47,993 bases of DNA from Chitinophaga pinensis (GTDB lineage: Bacteria > Bacteroidota > Bacteroidia > Flavobacteriales > Flavobacteriaceae), in NCBI GenBank assembly GCA_945873505.1, contig CAMCDQ010000013.1:1-47993 (forward strand), written 5' to 3'. A program made the translations under genes and the position numbers. The notes below the pieces were generated by a model. The model searched no databases and was not told where the DNA came from. It saw nothing but the letters and a program-made list of their open reading frames with translations. This document shows, in pieces, positions 33,274 through 40,915 of this stretch; positions within the stretch are counted from its first letter, which is position 1, and each line of letters starts with the position of its first letter.

Positions 33274-35622
33274 ATGAAAAAGACATTAAAAGTTGGAATT
33301 TGGGAATTTATAGCCAGACTTATTCTTACCAATAGAATTAAAATATTAATTACAATTGTTGCCATCACCATCTTTTTAGGTTTTCAATGGAGAAATCTAG
33401 GAATGACCTATACTGAAGCCAATCTGCTTCCCCAAAAACACATTGTAAACCAACAATATGATGACTTTCTTTCCAAATTTGGGGAAGAGGGAAATCTAAT
33501 TGTTATTGGATTTAAAGACACTACCTTTTTTACGCCAAAGGCTTTTGCGGCTTGGAACGAATTAATGACGGGTTTAAAAAATGCAAACGAAGTTGAACTG
33601 GTAGTTTCGCTAAACGACCTGAAAAAATTACAAAAAGATACCCTCGCCGAAAAATTCCAATTGGTTCCGTTAATTAATCAAAATCAAATTGTAAACCAGA
33701 CGTATTTAAAAAACTTAAAAAACGAACTTTTCAATAATTTACCTTTTTATGAAGGATTGCTTTTCAATAAAAAATCGGGAAGTATTCGGTCTGCAGTATA
33801 TCTTAAAAAAGCAATCGTAAACACTGCCGAAAGAAAAACCTTTATCGTTGAAAACCTGATTCCGAAGATTGAAAAGTTTGAAAAAACAACAGGAATTGAC
33901 CTTCGGGTTTCTGGAATGCCGTATATCCGAACGATAAATGCCGAGAATATGAAAGGCGAAATTGCCTTGTTTATTGGCGCTGCATTGTTTATTACTTCCT
34001 TGATTTTCTTCCTATTTTTCCGTTCCTTCAGAGCCACATTTATATCAATTTTGATTTTGCTTTTTGGCGTAATGTGGTCGTTTGGCACCTTAGGATTGCT
34101 TCATTACCGGATTACGATTCTAACGGCCATAATTCCACCATTGATTATTGTAATAGGAATTACAAATTGTATTTTTCTTATCAATAAATACCAGCAAGAA
34201 ATAAAACTACACAATAATCAAGCAAAAGCCTTGCAACGCGTTATATCAAAAATTGGGGTTTCTACGATGATGACCAATTTAACAACCGCAGCCGGTTTTG
34301 CTACTTTTATGATTACCGGCAACGAATTGCTGTTCGAATTTGGATTGGTAACTTCTCTAAACGTAATTACCGTGTATCTTTTAACCTTGGTAGTTGTCCC
34401 TATTGCCTATAGTTTTATGTCGGTTCCAAAGGAAAAACACTTGTACCATTTGAGCAAAACCTATATTTCGTCGGTTTTGGATTGGGTAGAAAATATCGTA
34501 AAAAACAAGCGAAAAGTCATTTATACCATTTATGTTTTGCTTTTGATTTTCAGCGTAATTGGAGTTTCAAAAATGAAAGTTTCAGGAAGTCTGATTGGTG
34601 AAATGCCAAAAAGCGCTTCGTTTTTCAAAGACATAGTATTTTTCGAAAAAGAGTTCAACGGAGTAATGCCCCTTGAAATTATGATTGATACCAAACACAA
34701 AAAAGGCGTTATGAAATTGTCTACCATGAAAAAAATGGACGAACTTCAAAAAACAATCGAGCAAATTCCAGAACTTTCAAAACCCGTTTCTGTTGTCAAT
34801 TTGGTAAAATATTCTAAACAAGCGTTCTACAACGGAAACCCCGAATATTATGAATTGCCCAATTCTCAGGAGCAAGTTTTCATTCTTTCGTATGCCAAAA
34901 ATGCAACCAAAAACACGAAAGACAATTTGATGAAAAGCTACGTTGATTCAACCGGTCAATATGCCAGAATTACCACTTTCATGAAAGACATTGGCACCAA
35001 AGACATGGCGAAAATTGAAGGAAAATTGCGCGCCAAAATAGAGGAGGTTTTTCCAAAAGACCGCTACGAAGTCACACTTACAGGAAAGGCATTGGTTTTC
35101 CAAAAAGGAACCGCCTACTTAATAGACAATTTAATCGAATCATTGATATTTGCCATTTTATTAATTGCAGGCCTTATGGCGTATATGTTTCGCTCATCAA
35201 AAATGATTTTCGTTTCCGTTATTACCAATATTTTACCGCTGTGTATCACCTCGGGATTAATGGGCTATATCGGAATTCCCCTAAAACCATCTACAATATT
35301 GGTTTTCAGTATTGCCTTTGGAATATCTGTTGACAACGCCATTCAGTTCATGGCAAAATACCGTCACGACCTAATTCAAAACAACGGAAAAATTAAAAAA
35401 TCAGTATTTAGTGCGTTGCGAGAAACAGGAATTAGTACTTTTTATACCTCGGTAGTTCTCATTTTCGGATTTGCCATATTTACACTTTCTAGCTTTGGCG
35501 GAACCATCGCTTTGGGCGGTTTAATATCTTGCACATTGCTATTTGCTATGTTCGCCAATCTTTTGGTATTACCAGCATTGGTGCTTACATTTGAGAAAAA
35601 GAAAGCCATAGACGAAGACTAA
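33274..35622 (+). CDS. MMPL/RND-superfamily transporter
   Basis: A 782-residue membrane protein with the two-fold RND layout: one N-terminal helix (IKILITIVAITIFLGF), a soluble loop, five helices (GEIALFIGAALFITSLIFFLFF, in part), a second single helix (VIYTIYVLLLIFSVIGV), a second loop, and five final helices including VFSIAFGISVDNAIQFMAKY. The residues GISVDNAIQ in the second half and IIVIGITNCIFLINKY in the first are family signatures for proton relay. The start at 33274 (MKKTLKVGIWEFIAR) is preferred to an upstream TTG at 33253, which overlaps the -7 box. Members move lipids, hopanoids or other hydrophobic compounds; the substrate is unknown. Confidence 0.88.
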   Translation: MKKTLKVGIWEFIARLILTNRIKILITIVAITIFLGFQWRNLGMTYTEANLLPQKHIVNQQYDDFLSKFGEEGNLIVIGFKDTTFFTPKAFAAWNELMTGLKNANEVELVVSLNDLKKLQKDTLAEKFQLVPLINQNQIVNQTYLKNLKNELFNNLPFYEGLLFNKKSGSIRSAVYLKKAIVNTAERKTFIVENLIPKIEKFEKTTGIDLRVSGMPYIRTINAENMKGEIALFIGAALFITSLIFFLFFRSFRATFISILILLFGVMWSFGTLGLLHYRITILTAIIPPLIIVIGITNCIFLINKYQQEIKLHNNQAKALQRVISKIGVSTMMTNLTTAAGFATFMITGNELLFEFGLVTSLNVITVYLLTLVVVPIAYSFMSVPKEKHLYHLSKTYISSVLDWVENIVKNKRKVIYTIYVLLLIFSVIGVSKMKVSGSLIGEMPKSASFFKDIVFFEKEFNGVMPLEIMIDTKHKKGVMKLSTMKKMDELQKTIEQIPELSKPVSVVNLVKYSKQAFYNGNPEYYELPNSQEQVFILSYAKNATKNTKDNLMKSYVDSTGQYARITTFMKDIGTKDMAKIEGKLRAKIEEVFPKDRYEVTLTGKALVFQKGTAYLIDNLIESLIFAILLIAGLMAYMFRSSKMIFVSVITNILPLCITSGLMGYIGIPLKPSTILVFSIAFGISVDNAIQFMAKYRHDLIQNNGKIKKSVFSALRETGISTFYTSVVLIFGFAIFTLSSFGGTIALGGLISCTLLFAMFANLLVLPALVLTFEKKKAIDED

Positions 35623-35628
35623 TTATTT

Positions 35629-35760
35629 TTGGGCGCGCCCGAGTTCAGAACGGCATTGCAAAGAAGGAAGTAATTAGTAAACTCGGTCGGGCTGTGCGTT
35701 GCAATCGCTGCTCCACTTCGTTCCGCAGCGGATTTCCACTGCCATCCCTCGCGCAAATAA
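35629..35760. repeat. GC-rich mosaic repeat, candidate flavobacterial intergenic repeat
   Basis: The segment begins TTTTGGGCGCGCCCGAG and contains an inverted pair CGAGTT/AACTCG, then CGGTCGGGCTGTGCG and CTTCGTTCCGCAGCGG, and ends CATCCCTCGCGCAAAT. It is clearly GC-richer than its surroundings and is non-coding. I recall similar GGGCGTGCCC...CGGTCGGGCT...ATCCCTC units in other flavobacterial genomes, but this was not checked. The edge at 28096 matches its start. Confidence 0.55.
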
Positions 35761-35817
35761 ACTTACAATAGAATTTACTGCAATAGAATTTAAGTAATTT
35801 TTAGCTTCAGAAACACT

Positions 35818-36267
35818 TTAATTGTCTTCTTGGAACCATTCGGCAAAAGAAGTTTCGGTTTCTTGCAATTTTAGGGAGTGTAACGCTATTCCGTTTGGTA
35901 AGCGCCCTTTAATTCTATTAGCAAAATCAATAACCATGTTTTCGCTTGTGGGTTGGTAATCCACCAAAATAACATGGTGATCGCGGGATTGTAACTCACG
36001 TGCCAACTCAATATGCGGCGTATTTTTGTTAAAAACTGTAGCGTGATCAAACTGATCTACAACTTCTTCCTTTACAATTTTCTTTAAATCGGTAAAGTCG
36101 ATAACCATTCCAAATTTCACATTTGAATTGTCGTCAATGGGCTTACCAATAACGGTTACGGATAATTTATAACTGTGTCCGTGGACGTTTTTACACTTTC
36201 CATCATAGCCATAAAGCGCGTGACCGGTTTCAAAACTGAATTGTTTGGTAATTCTAATATTGCTCAT
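35818..36267 (-). CDS. queD: 6-carboxy-tetrahydropterin synthase / 6-pyruvoyl-tetrahydropterin synthase family
   Basis: A 149-residue protein of the PTPS/QueD fold. The zinc histidines are His16 (FETGHALYGYD), His29 and His31 (CKNVHGHSYKL). The cysteine four residues before the HGH pair (Cys25) is the catalytic cysteine typical of QueD, which makes 6-carboxy-5,6,7,8-tetrahydropterin for queuosine synthesis. A tetrahydrobiopterin-type PTPS function is less likely from this motif but not excluded. Glutamate EETSFAEWF-like C-terminal residues are present (LQETETSFAEWFQ). It stands alone between a repeat region and the divergent tRNA-Ala gene. Confidence 0.9.
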   Translation of the reverse strand: MSNIRITKQFSFETGHALYGYDGKCKNVHGHSYKLSVTVIGKPIDDNSNVKFGMVIDFTDLKKIVKEEVVDQFDHATVFNKNTPHIELARELQSRDHHVILVDYQPTSENMVIDFANRIKGRLPNGIALHSLKLQETETSFAEWFQEDN

Positions 36268-36329
36268 TGTTAAAGTATTTTGATTGCAAATTTAGTAAAT
36301 TGAAGTCATTCTATTTTCAAATTTTCAAA

Positions 36330-36362
36330 TTGCTTTTTTTAAAACGAAAAAATGTATATTTG
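36330..36362 (+). promoter_or_regulatory. Promoter of tRNA-Ala
   Basis: TTG (36330-36332), 22 bases, TATATTTG (36355-36362), a full match to the consensus. The mature tRNA begins 10 bases further on. Confidence 0.75.
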
Positions 36363-36371
36363 CACTTCATT

Positions 36372-36448
36372 GGGGGATTAGCTCATTTGGCTAGAGCGCT
36401 ACGCTGGCAGCGTAGAGGCGGTCGGTTCGAATCCGATATTCTCCACCA
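36372..36448 (+). tRNA. tRNA-Ala (GGC anticodon)
   Basis: A 77-base cloverleaf: acceptor GGGGGAT pairs with ATTCTCC, D-arm GCTC/GAGC, anticodon stem CTACG/CGTAG with loop CTGGCAG (GGC), T-arm GTCGG-TTCGAAT-CCGAT, discriminator A and an encoded CCA. The encoded CCA contrasts with tRNA-Ser here. Confidence 0.97.
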
Positions 36449-36456
36449 GTAATACC

Positions 36457-36485
36457 AAGCCTTACAGCAATGTGAGGCTTTTTTT
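36457..36485 (+). terminator. Intrinsic terminator after tRNA-Ala
   Basis: AAGCCTTACA-GCAA-TGTGAGGCTT, a 10-bp stem with one G-T pair capped by a GNRA-type tetraloop, followed by T5. Confidence 0.93.
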
Positions 36486-36486
36486 A

Positions 36487-37125
36487 TGGGATATTAGCGC
36501 AACTATTAAGTTTGTTTTTAGCCACGAATAATGTTGTTGCGAAGAATAATAAAACTCCAAATTTTTTTTCGAAAATTGTACCCACTAAGATAATGCTTGA
36601 TTAGGTGTTTTTTATAACGGTTTGTTTGCATTTCGAATTTTTGTCCTTTTTTCTTTCTGCCTACTATTATTTATTTCAAACTACAGCGCCTTAAACAACT
36701 TTAAATGGTACTACTATATTCATAATATAAGAGGTGTAAAACCAATTTTTCATATTTAAAGAGTTAAATTATTGAGAATATAAAATTTATTTTTTAAACA
36801 CTTTTTTTCTAAAAATTATTAAAAACCCTCAAAATAATCCTTAATAATTTTATTTATTAATAAAATTAGCATATAAAAAATTGATTTTTAACAATACATT
36901 ACCACAACATTTTTTTTAAAAGTGATATAGCAGGCATTACAAATACAATTTAAATTAATAGAAAACAATAGGTTATGCATACGTTGACCACTATAATTGC
37001 TCCACTTATTTTCGTTGTATGGTTTTAATATACTTCTGCAATAAATAATCAATCAAAATATAACATACCTTGATAAACTATTTAACAACTGTATATTAAA
37101 ATTTTACAGTTTAAAAAAAACCATT
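36487..37125. other. 639-base AT-rich gap upstream of the adhesin pseudogene
   Basis: No convincing ORF or RNA was found. The one notable element is ACATTACCACAACATTT at 36896-36912, listed separately. A weak -7-like TACCTTG lies near 37067. The gap is long for this window and may hold regulation of the surface-protein gene. Confidence 0.5.
36896..36912 (+). promoter_or_regulatory. 17-base motif shared by the two adhesin upstream regions, copy 1
   Basis: ACATTACCACAACATTT occurs here, 214 bases before the first adhesin start, and again at 40704-40720, 196 bases before the second. The surrounding sequences are not alike, so it may be a conserved regulatory site. Function unknown. Confidence 0.4.
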
Positions 37126-37463
37126 ATGAAAAAATTATTACTACTATGGCTAACTAAGAATTTAGCTTTAAGTCATTCTTTCAAACGATTAGCTTTTCTA
37201 GCAATCGCTATTTCAATAAGTTCTTCGGCATCGTCTCAAAATTATTGTCGTACTCCTTTAAATTCTGTAACACCTAATACAACTTATATACTAAATTATA
37301 CATGTAAAAATGTAAGCGGTACCTCTTATCAAATGATATTAGATTTTCCAAGCGCAACAAGCACTAGTAACATGAATATAGGCGCAAATCCTGGGCCAGT
37401 TAATGTAACAGCTGGCGGAGCAGTATGGACTAATGCTAATAAAACATTAACATATACATTACA

Positions 37464-37474
37464 GCAGCCTCAAA
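37464..37474 (+). other. Frameshift site in the adhesin pseudogene
   Basis: The upstream frame reads ...CAG CAG CCT CAA ACC and stops at 37504-37506. The downstream frame reads AAC CCT ACT CTT TAT GTT (NPTLYV) from 37473. One extra A in the AAA run (CCT CAA AAC CCT) restores one frame, so a one-base deletion in a short homopolymer explains the break. Confidence 0.8.
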
Positions 37475-39659
37475 CCCTACTCTTTATGTTGCAACTATTT
37501 TTGTAATTATAAGTGGCGTTGAAGTAAGATGGAATCTTCCACTGAATGCAAATTTTCAAAATCCTTGCGCCGCTATTACACTACCAACCATTGCCGCTAC
37601 CACTACAGTTACGTCAATTGCGGCTACTACCGCTACCAGTGGGGGTAATGTTACATCAGATTCAGGAAATACAGTTACTGCTAGAGGCGTTTGTTGGGGG
37701 ACTACAACTGGACCAACAACAGCTTTGGCTACAAAAACAACAGATGGAACAGGAACAGGAAGTTTTACCAGTAACCTTACCGGTCTTGTAGGATCCACGC
37801 TTTATTATGTAAGAGCTTATGCTACTAATGGCGGCGGAACAACTTATGGTACAGAAGTAAGTTTTACTACTACTGCCAATCCATTACCAACCCTTGCAGG
37901 CACTACAGCCGCAAGTGCAATATTAAGCACCACCGCTACCAGTGGAGGAAATGTTACCAATGAGGGCACAAGTGCAGTTACTGCTAAAGGTGTTTGCTGG
38001 GCTACTACTACTGCACCAACAATAGCTTTGACTACCAAAACTAATGACGGAACTGGAACAGGTGCTTTTACCAGTAGCCTTACCGGTCTTACAGGAAATA
38101 CGCTCTATTATGTTCGAGCGTATGCTACAAATACTTCTGGGACATCCTATGGAGCCCAAGATAGTTTTACTACAGCAGTTCCTCCAATCGCTGCTTCTCC
38201 AACTCCGACTCCAACTCCAACTAGTGTAATTTCTATTTATAGTGATGCTTATACTCCTGCGGTAACTATTGCTGCATGGGATAATTGGTATAATTGTCCT
38301 ATTACAAGTACTATATTGGCAGATGGTGGAAATGCTAAGAAGTTAGTCGTAGCGTCTGGTGGTGTTTGCGGTACGTCAATTTTTTCTTCTCCCTCAACAT
38401 TAGATGTTAGTAGTAAGACCTATATGCATATCGATATTTATCCAACTTCAGCAACAGCTGCTGGAGTTAGTTTTGTTGCTGCTACTCAATCACCTTATAT
38501 TTCTTTGGGTACTCTTACCGCAAATCAATGGAATAGTAAAGAGATAGCTTTAACGAACTATGCTGGTTTTACAACGGCTATCAAACAAATAGGATTTAAT
38601 TCTACTAGTACTGGTACATATTATATTGATAACATATATTTCTACAAACAAGACACCTGGTCTGGCGCCAACTCAACAAATTGGGCTACTGCAAGCAACT
38701 GGGCATCAGGTGCCGTTCCAACTGCAACTTCAGATGTAGTTATTGGTTCAGGCACTTTCCAACCTATTATAACCAGCGATGTTAGCATTAGCTCGTTGAC
38801 TATCAATTCGGGTAAAACACTTACTGTAAATGCAGGATTTAATTTAACGGTTGCTAATGCTGTTGCCAATTCAGGTACCATGACCTTGCAAAGTAATGCC
38901 AACTTACTTCAGACAAATGCGGTTGCCAATACTGGAAACATTATAATAAAAAGAAATTCATCTTCTCTATTACGATTGGATCATACGTTATGGTCTTCAC
39001 CAGTAGCAAGTCAAAATTTATATGGCTTTTCGACAGCTACATTAACGGATCGTTTTTATGTTTATGATACCGCAACAAATGCCTATACAGCTTCAGGATT
39101 AAGCGGAACAACTACATTTGCTCCTGGTAAAGGATATGGGGTAAGAGCTCCAAATGATCATTCGTCAACTACACCAACAATTTGGGAAGGGACTTTTACT
39201 GGGGTTCCAAATAATGGTAGTGTTCCATTTACTTTAAGTACAGCATCTAGTGGGTATAATTTAGTGGGAAATCCATATCCTTCTCCAATTAGCGCTACCA
39301 CTTTTTTATCTGCAAATCCTGGCACAATGGATGGAACTATCTATTTCTACTCACATAGTTTACCAATGAATGCAGATGGGACTTTTCCTACAGGCACAAA
39401 TTATAGCTCGTGGATTGGCGGTACAGGAACAGCAGCAACAACAGCAACGTCTCCAGATCCGCACCTTGCACCAGCTACTCCAAATGGAATCATCCAAGTA
39501 GGGCAAGGTTTCTTCGTGAAAGCAACTGCTGCCGGAACTATTAATTTTACCAATGCAATGCGTGTTGGTAACAATGACGATCAATTCTTGAGAACTACTG
39601 AAATTGAAAAACACCGTTTGTGGTTGAATTTAACAACTGAATCGGGTGACGATATCAAT

Positions 39660-39662
39660 TAA
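39660..39662 (+). other. In-frame nonsense codon in the adhesin pseudogene
   Basis: Reading continues in frame on both sides: ESGDDIN, TAA, IAVAYVEGATQNADTNFDG. CAA to TAA, giving N-Q-I-A-V-A-Y, is the simplest ancestral codon. Confidence 0.8.
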
Positions 39663-40306
39663 ATTGCAGTGGCTTATGTAGAAGGGGCAACTCAAAATGC
39701 AGATACTAATTTTGATGGTCTCTCATTTGGGAATACCGGAAGTATGTTGTCTTCAAAAATTGATGGTGCCGATTATGTAATTCAAGGACGTAGCTTGCCA
39801 TTTTATTCCAATGATGTTGTTGCATTAGGATTTAAAGCTGCAACAGCAGGTAACTACAAAATTAAATTGACTAATAAAGACGGATTGTTTTTAGGAAACC
39901 AAAACGTGTTTGTTCGTGATAACTTGATGGGAATTGAGCATAACATTAAAGTTTCTCCATATGTATTTACTTCGGCTATAGGAACATTCGATGCTCGTTT
40001 TCAATTGGTTTATACTCAAACACTAGGAATTCCTGCTACAACATTTACTCCAAACGCTGTAATTGTTTACAAAAACACAGACGGTTTTCATGTAACTACA
40101 AACGGAATTGTAATGAAAGACTTTCTTGTTTATGATATTTCAGGGCGTTTGATATTCAAACAATCAAACATCAACGAAACAGCAACAGTCTTAGAAGGAC
40201 TTTCACAAATAAAACAAGTGCTTCTTTTGAAAATTACATCTCAAGAAAACGAAACGGTAACCGTAAAAGCAATTAACTAAGTCTCTAGTATTAAAAAATA
40301 ACGATC

Positions 40307-40537
40307 ATGAAAAAATTTAAACAAATAATAATCACAGCACTGGTTTTTCTGCTAACACAAACCATATCATTTGCACAACAACCACCAACTGATTTTGGAA
40401 GCACAAATGACCAAAATAATTTAGACACACCAATTGATACTAATCTTTGGATGCTTTTAGCAGTTGGATTGCTTTTTGTGTTTTATAAATTCGCGAAAAA
40501 CAAACAGGTTTTCATTAGTCATACAAAATCTAAATAA
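40307..40537 (+). CDS. Small membrane-anchored protein of unknown function (76 aa)
   Basis: A 76-residue protein. The N-terminus MKKFKQIIITALVFLLTQTISFAQ is a signal peptide, the short linker (QPPTDFGSTNDQNNLDTPID) is acidic and polar, and the C-terminus carries one hydrophobic helix (LWMLLAVGLLFVFYKFA) ending in basic residues. Small proteins with a signal, a DTPID-type linker and one helix are often found after large secreted proteins in flavobacteria (from memory). It follows the adhesin pseudogene by 26 bases and precedes a terminator, so it is likely the last gene of that unit. No function is proposed. Confidence 0.75.
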   Translation: MKKFKQIIITALVFLLTQTISFAQQPPTDFGSTNDQNNLDTPIDTNLWMLLAVGLLFVFYKFAKNKQVFISHTKSK

Positions 40538-40561
40538 AAAAAAGCAACACTTTTATTTTAT

Positions 40562-40596
40562 GGGCTTCTAAATATTTTTGGAAGCCCTATTTTTTT
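40562..40596 (+). terminator. Intrinsic terminator after the 76-aa gene
   Basis: GGGCTTC (40562-40568) pairs with GAAGCCC (40581-40587), followed by a T-run at 40590-40596. It separates the pseudogene unit from the next adhesin unit. Confidence 0.88.
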
Positions 40597-40703
40597 CAAC
40601 AACACTATATTTGATTAAAATAGTATCAAACAATTGAATGTTTTTTTTCTGTTATAATTTTATTTCAAATTTTAATTGAAATTCTGTGCCAAACAGTATC
40701 CGA

Positions 40704-40720
40704 ACATTACCACAACATTT
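40704..40720 (+). promoter_or_regulatory. 17-base motif shared by the two adhesin upstream regions, copy 2
   Basis: An exact second copy of ACATTACCACAACATTT, in the 378-base gap 40538-40915. See 36896-36912. Confidence 0.4.
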
Positions 40721-40885
40721 CCAATTTTTATTGGCGGAAATAAAATTGATAAAAAGCAGTTTATACTCCATTTATTTGTGGGGATGTGCTTATAATGTTA
40801 TAAAATTGAAATACCTATTCAAAATTTATATCATAGTATAGTTTTTATATATTTACCATAGCCATATCTTATTATTAATGTTACT

Positions 40886-40893
40886 TATATTTG
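40886..40893 (+). promoter_or_regulatory. -7 box TATATTTG of the adhesin-porP-ompA unit
   Basis: TATATTTG matches TAnnTTTG and lies 22 bases before the ATG at 40916. No TTG at the usual distance was identified. Confidence 0.5.
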
Positions 40894-40915
40894 AATTTAA
40901 TTATTTACTTGAGTT

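Larger units (their letters stand above)
37126..40280 (+). pseudogene. Large T9SS-secreted adhesin, broken by a frameshift and a nonsense codon
   Basis: Joined across two lesions this encodes about 1,050 residues. A signal-type N-terminus (to about ASSQNYC) leads into an N-terminal domain. Two Fn3-like repeats follow, each with the core GVCWxTTTxPT...KTxDGTGTGxFTSxLTGL and YYVRAYATN (near 37650-38190). A ligand-binding-like region (ending near TGTYYIDNIYFYKQDTW), a beta-rich region and a C-terminal T9SS type A-like sorting domain (VYDISGRLIFKQSNI...LLLKITS...VTVKAIN) complete it. Lesion 1 is a one-base loss near 37471, where the start frame ends at 37506. Lesion 2 is TAA at 39660-39662, probably from CAA. 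Either the gene is decaying or there are sequencing errors; two independent lesions favour decay. Confidence 0.82.

Noticed and set aside
36267..36452. 61-codon plus-strand ORF upstream of tRNA-Ala
   Set aside because: It runs through the tRNA-Ala gene and its promoter.
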